The notes beneath the pieces were generated by a model. The model made no database searches and was not told the origin of the DNA. It saw only the letters and a program-made list of their open reading frames with translations. Made by a program: the position numbers and the translations under genes. A stretch of DNA of 64,000 bases from Sialis fuliginosa (lineage: Eukaryota > Arthropoda > Insecta > Megaloptera > Sialidae): the NCBI GenBank assembly GCA_961205875.1, contig OY540815.1, positions 22,257,638 to 22,321,637 on the forward strand, read 5' to 3'. Each line of letters opens with the position of its first letter. The stretch's first letter is position 1. Of the stretch, positions 13,781-26,400 are shown in pieces.

Positions 13781-14526
13781 CTATCTTTTGCGTTCTCCTT
13801 TTTGTGTTTTACGTTTTTCTTTCTTTTCTTCTTTCTGTTGTTTTTGTTTCTCTCTATAACAAAATAAAAATTAAATATTTATTCTATTTTGTAATAAATG
13901 TGATTAATATTTACCGATCCTCTTTATCTTTTTCTTTTTTCTTTTGGCTGTCCATTTTAGCTTGTTCTCGTTTTTCTCTCTCAGCTAAATGTACTGTTAA
14001 AGCATTTGTGTTTTTCTCCAGTCCGTTTTCTCGAGTATCTCCGCTCGCTACATCATCAACATCACATTCTTCGTCTGTCATTTCACTGTATTGTGCTAAT
14101 ATGGCTTCTCTTATTTTTCGTTCCTCTTCGGTATAATTTCTTTGAACTGTGGTTTCAAGTTTCTGAGATTCTAATAACCGCAATAGTTTCTCATCGACTT
14201 CATCTTGATTTAACTCATGTTCTCCGTCGTTAGGAGGATGGAATTTCTGCCACATCTCTAAAATCTCTCTCGAGAACGCAGATATTCCATTTTCCTAAAA
14301 ATAACTTCGTTATTTGTAAAACCATAAATTATTGTATACACACTATAATACTTACAATAATTTCCGACAAAATCCCTTCGATCGCTTCTATTTTATCTTC
14401 GACTGATTCATCTCCATCTAAAATCCCAGTAATGTACGAACCAAAAATGTTTTCATCTGTATTTAATTCTTTTAATTTATTTCCTAACCAAATGCTAAAT
14501 TCATCTACAGCAGCCGCCATTTTCAT
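13781..14526 (-). CDS. CCDC43: Coiled-coil domain-containing protein 43
   Basis: Exons on the minus strand are 14526-14356, 14294-13915 and 13853-13781, in phase, coding 207 residues (human ~224). The N-terminus carries the family pattern FSIWLGNKLKEL..NIFGSYITGIL and a short acidic helix EDKIEAIEGIL. The centre has FSREILEMWQKF, and the last ~70 residues are Lys/Glu/Arg-rich and predicted coiled-coil. Translation may begin at 14526 (MKMAAA) or at the second ATG at 14520 (MAAA); the latter matches the usual family start. The biochemical role of CCDC43 is poorly known. No operon-like partner; UBASH3 lies convergently 5.5 kb away. Confidence 0.92.
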
Positions 14527-17445
14527 ATAATCAAAGCTACCAATTGCTACCGGATGAATGTTGATACATATATTGAACTCACAGAATTTAAAAGATGGCG
14601 CGAATTATATTTTAACTTCTTATAAAATTAATAACCAAAATATCCAAAAATAAGGTACAAGTTATTATTAAAAGCAATAATAATCATTGATACTGCTTAT
14701 TGCAATAGCAAATTGAAGTTATCAATTAATATAAATAAATTAACTGATTTTTCAAAATTTCTCAAACACTCGTAAAAATATTCGGTAAAATGTATAGTGA
14801 TATGACAGCTATTTTTTTGACGACTTTTAAACTTGTTCAAAAATTAAATAAATGTAATTTTTATTTTCAAAAGTTAATTATTACGTGTTGTTATTCATTC
14901 TAAATGTTTTATAAGAGTGAAACTGAAATTAAGTTAGAATAGCATAATATAAACTCATATAAACTAATAATATTCTGCAAAAAAGCAATTAGTAATGGAG
15001 TGATGTAATTTATTTATTTTAAAGAACAGTTATGTAAATTATTATACTGTAAAATCATAATTGAATAAGGAAGGTGAGTAATCAATAAATAAAACGTATA
15101 TTATTATATTTGTTAATGATGATTTATTTTAAAACAAATTATAATATGCAAATATGTACATGTAAAAAACGTATATTATGTATGTCAAAATTAATGTTTG
15201 ATTTAATATTAAAAAAATATTGAGAACATTATAATCTTTAACCGTTAACAATTCTCATTCGAAAACATTTTATTAGAATATGATCATAATGTCAAATATA
15301 TATTATAAAGTATTAGTTAAAGATTGATGCGTTATTGTTTAATTTCCTTAAAAAAATATTGTTATTATTACTAATAAATTAAATTTTCGTAGATTATTGT
15401 CAATAAAGGTAAAAAATATAAATATACCTATTAGATTTTTCTGACAGTGTTACATAAATAGGAATTTTTATGATTGTTGCGACTTGCGTCTTTTCAACAA
15501 TGGCAAGAAAATTTGTACTCACATTCATACAAAATAACAATAACTTTTAATTATATTACAAAAAATAAAATAAAATTGTTTCACAACAAATGTAAAATGT
15601 TTCGAGATAATAAATATGCAATATAATAAACTATGAAAAGAAAAGTTAGGTTATAACATGTATGCATATATATATTTATAATAAAAACAATATTACAATT
15701 ACATTGAGTTTGTACTTTTAAGGAGTCATATTGAAATTAAAAACTATGAAACACTGTCATTTTGATATAAAATCCTATCTACTATTATTTAACCAAGTTT
15801 TATTTAATTTGATCATTCAACATTGGCGATCGACGATTTATATTGATTAAAAGTATTGTAATTCATTTTTGTACGTAGGTAGGATTTTCAAATGCACCTT
15901 AAATTAAATACACCAATATTTACTTGAGTACAGGAGTGGATATAGGAAGATTGTTAGGATATATATGTTTTTTTAAATTAAACCAGCACATTAGCACATA
16001 TAATATATAAAAATTAAAATTTTACAATATATATGTATATATACGCCTTGAATTATTTTATCCACTCTTGATAATATGTATAACAGTACTGAATATCATA
16101 AGCACGTTTTGAATTCAGTCATTTTAAACAATCTTCAAAGCATTTACTTTTCTGAACATTTACCAATTGGTTTTAAAAAAACCTCTAGAGTTATGTTTTG
16201 CGAGGAAATTGATTTTTCTGTATAACATCATCCAGAGATTGTTGCAAAAGCATTTAATTTTGCAATTTGAAATCAGTATTTCACCGATAATGCTTATGTT
16301 TCTTAAGATACGACTAGGGATGTAACGGATGTCGTTTTAGCTGATGTGAATTATTAATTTATTTGATACATAAGATTTATTGTAATTCTGTGTTAACGTT
16401 AATTTAAAAAAAATTGAACAATGGTAAATTAAATTTAATGAAAAGTAATTTACAGGCTTTTTCATCTTCCAAATGAAAAATTCGTCGTAGAATAAATTTT
16501 CTCCACTAAAAAGTTGTTCACTTGTTAAGAATTTCTGTACGACTTTTTCGTATTAGAAATAGAAACGTATACTAAAATAAGAATGACACGCGATTGGCTC
16601 ATTTTAAAAATCGCTACAATAGATAATTTAAAAAACATATTTGCAACAATCACTTTTTTGAAAATCAGTTAAAAATTCAAATACAAAATTTTTCAAGAAT
16701 CAATTTTTATTGTTGTCACAAGTTATTTGACTTGAGCTAACTACATTAGCTTTTAGTTTTGTAGAAAATATCCGTTAAAATATTCTCGTGGATTTTTTAA
16801 AATTCAAAGTTGCGGATATCCGTTACAACTCTAGATACAACCCTGATATCTAAAATAAGTTCACAACAGTACCTACATATTATAGTAATCCAAATGTTTC
16901 ATTTTAATAGCAATATATAAATACATAATTCGGATTACTAAATAATTTGTACTAGCAAGAATACATTTAAAATATGTAATATAATATATTTAACATGTAA
17001 TAAAATAATTTCTGTGCCCCTTGCATTAATATAATTCAAAATTATTTAAAATAAAAAACAATGACAAATTTTATACAATTTTGTACAAGAAATGTTTTCA
17101 GGTAATGAATTTTGATATTATGTAATATATTTACACATTATACTCTAATCATTTTGGTCTTTCAATAAGTCACTATTGGAAAAAAAATTACAAAATGTAA
17201 ACAAAAATTATTGTTCTGTGAAAATTAAAATGATTTTTATTATTAATGCATTATATAAATTATATAATAGATAACTAACAACTAAGATAAAAAAACAATG
17301 CAATCATATAAAAAACTTCAAAACTCAATAAATTATATTCGTCGTTTGTTTTGTTAACACTACTATGTCATCTATATGATTTTTTTTATGAATATTACCC
17401 AAAATCTACAGCGCGACATATTAGTTTAACAAAAACAGCGAATTG
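14527..17445. other. AT-rich spacer between CCDC43 and SLC29, no gene
   Basis: About 2.9 kb of extremely AT-rich sequence containing only random short frames. The CCDC43 promoter must lie in the left part. The right part (17236-17445) is the SLC29 3' UTR. No delimited mobile element was found. Confidence 0.55.
17236..17241 (-). terminator. Polyadenylation signal (AATAAA, minus) of SLC29 gene
   Basis: TTTATT on the plus strand is the first canonical hexamer found downstream of the SLC29 stop, about 205 nt after it. The call is tentative in such AT-rich sequence. Confidence 0.4.
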
Positions 17446-20400
17446 TTAGAAAATTGAAGGAAAAGATGACACGAAAGTTGGCCAAACCATTGATGTTGTT
17501 ACTCCAACAAATATTCCACTCAATAAAGCAGCAGATGCAAACATACCAGCAGTTACAGCATGTTGAGATTCCACAGTCCTAGAAAATACATAATAATCTA
17601 TAGATAGTGCAGCGGTCTGATAACAAAAATACCTCTAAAAATGAAATGTATACAGGCTAAGACATGGTGGAATCGATAACTAGTACCTAGACCTACATTT
17701 TCGGTCTAATTTTATTTTTATTTTAATATTCCTACATAACAAAACGCAAAAAATCAACCGCGATTTAAAAAAGTTCTACGCAACCAAATTTAAAAAAAAT
17801 TACATGAAATTGTAGGTCTAGGTACTAGCTATCGATTCCACCATGTCTTAGCCTGTATATATTTCATTAGTCACGCTTTCATTTCTAGAGGTCTTTTTGC
17901 TATTAGACCGCTGCACTATAAGGGGATCAATATCGAAGATACGAGAAGCTATGTGATTGTTTCAGATTGAGACAAAAAAAATGTTCTCCGATTTCAAAAT
18001 TTTAAATTTATTTATCTGTTTCACGTCAAGGCAAACACTTTTCGTTCCGTGTCTGTCCGTCCGTCCGTCTGTCCCCTGAATCCTTGTCACACGCATAACT
18101 CATGAACCACTGGACCGATATTATTGAAACTTGGTGGGATGGTTGGATCTGGCTTGAGGATAGTCCCATTTCAAAATCATCAAAATCGTGTGTAAGGGGA
18201 AGGGGTGACACCCCAAGATATTTATTTTTTCAAGATATTTCAAGAACGGCACATGTTACGTGAAAATTTTATAGAATATTTTTTGTAGAGCATTAAATTT
18301 CCTATAAAATGGGTATACAACGTTTGTTGTGAAATATTCCCTTACAAAGATTTATCTCGATTTATTTTAAAAATTCGTGTTTTGTTTTTCTAAATTGATA
18401 TTTGCTTGGATATATTAAATGTCATTTTGACGTTTTAAATGTCATTTTGACATTTGTCAAAAAATTAAAAATATACGAAAAAATAATCAGGTGTGTCTTG
18501 AGAAAAATTTCGAACTAATATTTTTTAGTAAAATTGTATAAAAATTAAATGGTTAACCAATTCCAGGCAATTTATCTCAACATTATCGGTTTTTATTTAA
18601 ATTGTTCAATAATGAACTACCTTTGGTGAATTTAGCACGAGGAAGCACTGTGCATTTACTTGGCAGATGTTTTTTTTAACGCGTTTATGCTCGTTAGACG
18701 TTAATGCAGGTGTGACCCTAGCATAACAAGTATATCTTACCTTGGTGTGTACATCATACCGACAGAACTGAAGTACCCGCTACTTAGTGCCATCGTAATG
18801 GCAGTAATCCAATACACCCAATCATTTTCTATTAAAATAGGGAAACTCCTCACGATATTCTTTGGTTCGTATTTAAAAACGAGAAACAGTGGTATATATA
18901 AAACTCTTAGTACTACTGGTATGATCAGGTATTTAGGCTTCGGCTGAAATAAAATACAATTAAATAAATATCATCTGATATCGAGTTATTTAAAAATATA
19001 TACCCATGAATAAATTGCTGCTAAATAACTGCCAATCATTGCGAAAATGTTAAAACTAAGATAACATGTTACGTCTGTGTACAAGTCTTCGCTGACAAAG
19101 AATTCTTTACTAGATCTTTTGATATCTGTAAATGAAAAATTAATTTATCTATCGTGCTGTCGTATAATATCATCGCGGTTAATTTTATACCTGAATGAAC
19201 AGCTGGGAATATCGATAACGTTACAAAGAAAATGAAAAACACGTTGAACAACTGGGGAAAACTCTGTTTGAATATTTTCCAATAAGGGGTTTTTGGTTTT
19301 TGACCATGATTGTCATTTTTCTTAGCCTGCTGTTGTTTTTGATTTAACAGTTCGTGATATCTATAAAATCTCTGAAATGGAATAATGATTTTTATTTCAT
19401 TCTTATTAAAGTATTAACAGTACAGGCAATGAAGGAAAGAATTGCCCTGAACGAATTCGGAGTGCGATGAAATTTGGTACCCACATAGTACAGTGTCGTA
19501 GATAGCTTTTTGCGATGGGGGGGGGGGGGGGGGGATATGACTTAGTATTTAATCTCATATTTTTGGTTCAGGGACCTTCAATACGTGTAATTCCGTTAAA
19601 ATCTCGAGTTCGATTTTTTTTATGATTACTATACTTATAATAATAAATAATAATAAATATAAAAAAACGTTTAAAAAAATTAATTTACCTTTTTAAAACC
19701 GACTAAAAAACTGAAAATAAAATTCTATTAGATTCTTTTCGTACTAACTATTGCATTTTAAAAAAAGTTGATTTTGTTCATACTAGAAATGTCTTTGAGT
19801 TTATTATTATAAATTCTTTTGATCAACTTATAATTTTCGTAAACTCATGAGGGGGGGGGGGATTGATCCCCTTGATCCCCCCCCCCCTATCTACAACACC
19901 CACATAGTACACAAAAGTCCCCTTTTTTATAGGACATTTGTCTCGATTATCAGTTTTAAGAGCTCAAAAATCCATTTAAACATATTTTTTTGATTAAACG
20001 CACTTAGTTTTCAGATTCACGGCGACTTTTCAGCAATTTATGTAGACACGTTGGAAGAAATTTTGAAATAAAGTTGTAAAGCAAATAATTTTGAAAATTT
20101 TAATGTAAGCCAAGTCTCGGTACCTTTATTTGTCTTGAAGTTATTCAATAAAAACTAAATTAAACTGTAATTTTTTTTTCACAAGGCTTATAGATGGGGA
20201 CTTTTGACGTACCAAATTTCATCGCACTCCGAATTTGTTCTATTTAAATCTCTTCGTTGCCTGTACTATAGTAACTTATCTTACATTTAATGGAAGAGCG
20301 AAAAATGTATCGAAACATAACAGTAATATGAATAACGCCGTGATGAAATAATAAATGGCAGCTGTACGAACACTAGGTGACATTCTCCCTGAGATGATAT

Positions 20401-23400
20401 TTATAATACTAGTTAATGTTCCGCTAATATTTGACCCCAATACAACAGCACCCGTGTACTTCGGAGGAAGTTTAGCAGCCATACCGTACACTGTGTTTTG
20501 GTATATTCCATTTGCCACTAAAAAAAATTACATATTCAGTTTCAGTATCGGAAGACAGTAGGGTCTTTTTTACTACGTGGTATGATTTTTCAATACAAAT
20601 TCAGGGATTCCCCGTTTTGACGAGTGACATACAGTTGGACTCCTATAAGTTCGAATTCCCCTACATCGGAGGAGAAGTTGTTTCCCTCACTCCTTACCGT
20701 CTTTTCATTGACCATGCGCAAACGGTTAGAAAATAAATTATTAAAGTCGTTTCATAATTATATACTTAAATGGAAATATACGTACAACGCAATTAAACAG
20801 ACGAAAAAAACAATATGTAATCAAATACCTACATTAGCATTCAAATAAAACTCAAATATAGTCACTATATATTTTTCTGAAGACACCATATATTATTACA
20901 AATGATGAACTGTCAGATAACTTTTCAATTTTACCACCAGAGTGTCACGTGGGTTATGTTAGATCGCTCTGAGTCAAGTGTGCGATAATGAAAGAGAAAG
21001 CTATTTCCGTCTCATTTCATTAGATCGGTATTGTGATAGAAGGGGGGGGGGGGTACCCCGTAAGTTCTAATTCCGAGAAATTTAGGTCCCGTTAGAACTT
21101 ATAGGAGTTCTACTGTAGTCAAGGATTTTTTTGAGATTGTAGAACGTATCTACCACGTAAAAAGAGACCCAACTGTATTATCATTTATTTGAACACTCAC
21201 TGTTTAATATAACAACACTGGACATTGTAATCCAGAAAAACATTCCTGGCCATCCAGCCGTGTTCATCATAGCTAGAATAACAGTAAATATGAAAACTAG
21301 AATTTCAATTGTAATACTCCATACAATTCTTGTCGTTAAATTCCCTCTGCAACCAGTAATAAATACGGTATAGTGAAAATATAATAATAGTAATAATAAT
21401 AATTAATAAAAACTTACCCGATTTGCATAAATATATTCAGCCAATTAAATATTAAGCTAGGCACTTGGGCTGCAAAGCCGACATATGCGAGGAAATTTGT
21501 AGCGTAGTTGGAAACAATTCCTGTGTATTGTACACTTAGTTTGTAGTCGACGAAATACTGAAACAAGAAAATAATCTTACAATTATAATCAAAGCTTAGA
21601 AATTATACCGTGTTCTGAAAATTAAGAGGGTAAAATCACTGTAACAGAAAAAATCGATTTTTTTATGCATTTAAAAAAAATGTAAGGCAGGCCTATGGAT
21701 CTAGAACAAAAGCTTACAAATTATATCGTATTCTAAAAGTTAAGGGAGAAAGCCAATATACGTTCAAAATAATGTTGAAAAATCATAAAAAAAGCTGTCA
21801 CAGACAATTTGGTCTATTCGGGAAGCGTCATTTTTACTATTCTTAAGTTGGCAATACGTTCTGTGATTCTGACAGCTTTTTATGATTTTGCGATGTCGAA
21901 TTTGCACTTGTTTGATTGTATGTGTTGTTAAAATATCAAAAAATACGAAAACAAGAACGAATGAAGAATTTTTTTTGTAATTGATATTCTATGTATTATA
22001 CATTTGTAGTATTTGAATACATTCCCCAAGTGACGTCAATTCCCGCGCTAACGTTGATTGGCCAATGAGCTGATGAGACTACCATGTCTTTATATATTTT
22101 GGGTGGTGCCCATAGACATAGAGAATGGACAGTGCATTCTGTATTAATACAATGGTGTAACATCTGTTCAAAAAGTGAGAGAGAGATGCAGTGTCGTTTG
22201 GAATATATCTATCTCTTTTTCTAAGAATCTGATTGGTAGTTTACTATAGTTCAGGGTAGTATTTCTGTCCGATATATTTTTGTATATCTATCTCTCAATT
22301 GATCTGATAGAAATTTGCAAAATAATGAACGAATATTCCGGGAAAATAACATTTCTGCTACCAAAAATATTAAATATATATTAATAAAAAATAGTTTTAA
22401 ATCAATTCCCACGTGGTTGCTTTGCTACAAAATGATGAGGTGGATTGCTACACTTACAAACAGCACATACAAGATTTACTTAACAAAATTTTAAATATTT
22501 TTTTTGATATTAGAACAAGATATTAAAATTGGTTAAAAAAATTCGAAACATATATTATTTAGAAATCAATAATTGTTTCTTTTTTTAAATAATTTTTTTT
22601 TATAACGTTAATTATTTTAACCTCTTTGTATACATATAGTATATCTATGAATATTTTTAATGTTCGGGACCAAGAATGAAATAGTTACACTCCTGTTTAA
22701 AAAAAGGACAAGTATATTCCAAACCTGTTTCTATCTCTTTCTATTGACACGGCTCTGTGTTCGAGTCAGATGCGTGGTCCATTCTCTATGTCTATGGTGC
22801 TAACGTTTTTAGAGGAAAAAATTCAAATATTATTGTTTACCCCTTTGGCAGTGATAAACATGTTCCACGGCGTGAGCGTGCCAATCCCGTGGAGCATGAG
22901 CGTGAGGTATACGAGCCAGAACCTGTCTCTGGGCGGGTACATCTCCAGCGTGGCCTGTTCCATCGAAACGGCACCGAAGTTGAGCTCGTCATCGGGCGCG
23001 TCCGTCGCTTCCCATGCCGGCGTCAGTTTCACAGGTTCACCGCCGCTTTTGGTGGTCGCAAGGAACGCCGTCTTCTCGCTCGATTCACCTGCCCCGACGT
23101 TACTTGTATCTGCGAACGTTACAGTAATTATTCCATAAATAAAAAATCACTTTTCAGAATTTTTTAGCTATTTTTTTTTAATGTCAAATATCTTAAAAAC
23201 TGTGCATTTTAGGCACAATTATCAAGAGAGCTTTTTATCGACAAAATATACTTAATATAATTATTTATAAAAAATATAACGTATTGAATTTTTTAGCTAA
23301 TTTTTTTTAATGCCAAATAACTTAAAAACTGTGCATTCTACGCAAAATTATCAAGAGAGCTTTTTGATCGATAAAATATACTTAATATAATTATTTATAA

Positions 23401-26400
23401 AAAAGTATAAAAATATTGAATTTTTTAGCTATTTTTTTTAATTCCAAATATTTTAAAAACTGTACATTTTACGCAAAATTATCAAGAGAGCTATTTGATT
23501 GACAAAATACAGGATTCCTTGATGTTATACATTTTACTACGTCTTACATAATACATTACATAATGATAATTAATACAAAACATTCAAGTCTTCTTTTGTT
23601 CTATTAATTAAAACGAATTCTTTCCAATTAAAAATAATTTAGATCTAGTCATTTCTTTAGACCTAGTAAGCATTGTATATGGCTTACACAAAATGTATTA
23701 ATACATTTAATTCGCCGTGGGGTATAAATTATATAACAACAAAGTAGCAATAACGGATAATAAAAGATCGCCCCTCATCGAAATAATATACTTGACATTT
23801 ATACATATCTACACAGGCACGTAGCCAGCATATGATTCAGGGGCCAAAAATAATAATACACTATACATGTACTTCAGGGTAACAAAAAAATATCAAAGTT
23901 ATAAATACTTATAAGGTACTGGCACCAGTTATGGCCGCTATAAGAGCAAGGTTTACTGTTTTTGTGACTAACGGGCTTCTTTTTTGTAATTTTTATAAAG
24001 TCTAACTTACTAATAAAACAAGTAACTCTTTATTTAATCAATTTAATTACCAAAGTCTGCAAATATAGTTTGTTTTGCACGCTAAATAGATAAAGTAAAA
24101 CCAGTAATGAGCACGCAGTGATGAACACTTGCTAATGATAAGTACTACGACACAAAATATATATAGATTAATATTCATAAACGGTAGTAATCAAATATCA
24201 ACACATATTTCTAATTCAGTACATTTAATTTAAAAATAGCCATTACTGGGGTCACATCCAAGACTGGTGCCAGTACCTTATAACAGGAATCATTAAATTG
24301 GTCATCCCTGAGGTAGACATTTATATATAATGAAGAATTACTGGACTTCGTTTGAGTTATTTTATGACAGACTAATTTTAGAAAAAAGTTATTTCCGTTG
24401 AAATCTTTTCAACTGAAATGGACGTCTCAAAGTCTGTTATCTGAAAACAGTGGTTCTCAAAATGCTCACTGAAAGATGTATGAACATAATTTGAACCTCT
24501 GTGTGCACGCGAGAATAGACGAGAGTTGGGTTATTTCGTCTCGTTTTAGTTTTTTACAAATTATAAATTTATCCATAAATATGATTTTGAAATTTAAAAA
24601 ATAATTGTTTAAATTTTTTTGTTGGGATTCACTGGTTTATATAAAAAACAAATATAAATGTGCTAAACATCTGGATTTCAATCAGGGTTACGTTGCAATT
24701 GATTCAAATTATTGATTTAAATTACTTCTTTACATATAAGCTTTTAGAAAAAAAAAACGTAATTTTCATTAAGAAAATTATTTTTTACTAGAGAAAATAT
24801 ATGACATTAATAGGTAGTTTCAGTCTGAAATTTTAGTAAAATATATATTTTAAAGTATTTGGAATTATTGAATAATATCTCGTCCGAATTTAAGGTACTT
24901 TCATCTCGGTCTTGTTTCGGAGCCGGAGAGGCAGTTGCCCCACCTAAATTTTCATTGGGGGGGGGGGCAATAGCTACATTTGCCCCCTCAAAATTTGGAT
25001 CCTGTTTTTTTTACGGCGGGTTCGAAACGACGTGTAATTTTCTGTAATTTTTTTACTCTTAAAAAGCTCACGAACTAATTATAAAATATAACCACGAGTC
25101 AAATAAAGTGAGTACAGTGAAACCTCGTTAGTACGTTTTTTTATTTTTTTAGGTCCCGGCATTCTTCCATAAGACCCCATTTCATTAGGACATTTTTCTC
25201 GTTAGTATACGTGTTTTCTGTCCCTTTAAAAACGCACTAACGAGGTTCCACTGTATTTCTATTTATTTTTTCAACAAATCAGGGTGTCCACTTTCTGGAA
25301 AGTCAGGGAAGCCTAAAGTGGTCAGGGAAAGTCAGGGAATTTATTTAAAATTCTGAAAAGTCAGGGAATTTATTAATTTTTTTTAAGAAAGTCAGGGAAA
25401 AAAGTTTATAAATTTTAATTGACGAACAAAAAAAAAGAGAAAAAGGTCATTGAATTGAAACTAAGTAACGAGTGTAAAATTTTCAAGTTATGACCAAAAA
25501 AAAAAGTCTTCAAATTTTATTTCTGCACATTCTTGCCCCGGGGCCCCCCGAGTCAGGGAATTTTGAATCTGTGGTCATGGAAAGTCAGAGAATTTTATTT
25601 CCAAAAACCAGTGGACACAAATAATACGATATTATTCAAGCCAAAGAATATTGAAGTCAATTTAGAATTTTAAGAATGCCAAGTCAAGTTAGGTCAGTTT
25701 ATTTTTTGAGGTTCGTTCTACCCTCTAAAAAAAATAATTCCGACGCCACTGCCTACAGCCCTATTTAATATTAATTCTCTTCATAGTTTACACATTATCT
25801 ACATCAAGCTTGTCCAACCCGCAGCCCTCAAGGACCCTTGGTGCGGCCCGCGAGCATAATTAAAAAAAAAAAAAAAAATTTAGATAGAAAATAGTATCTA
25901 CGACTAACAGTTTTATATTATAACCTGCGGCCCTTAGCGAACCAAATTAAACAAAATTTTTGCTATGCGGCCCGGGAGGTTCAAAAGGTTGGACACCTAT
26001 GATCTACATCACAATATAGACAATTTTTGTCAACGTACACATCACTGATAAAATCTAAACTTGAAACAATAAACGTAGTAACTTTCTCGGTATGTAAAAG
26101 TGTTAATTGAACCTTGCCAATAAACAAATAATTAATACGTACACGAGATTAAATTCTGTAGATCTGAGATACGAAGCACAAATGTCATAATACCAATCAA
26201 AACTTCACAGCTATAAATAAATGACAATAAATATGATATGATAAATTCTGTTGAAATACACCTGACTCAACAATTATTATTTATCGTTGTAGTTTATAAT
26301 AGTTTCGACTATGGACTTAAACATACAATATTTGCTGCATGTAGAGTTATAACATAGAAGTGACATTGAAATGCCTTTTGCTGATATTATCTTATTAATA

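Noticed and set aside
22757-23167. 136- and 122-codon plus-strand ORFs
   Set aside because: They are antisense shadows of GC-rich SLC29 exon 2 on the minus strand, which has the family motifs and correct splice phase.
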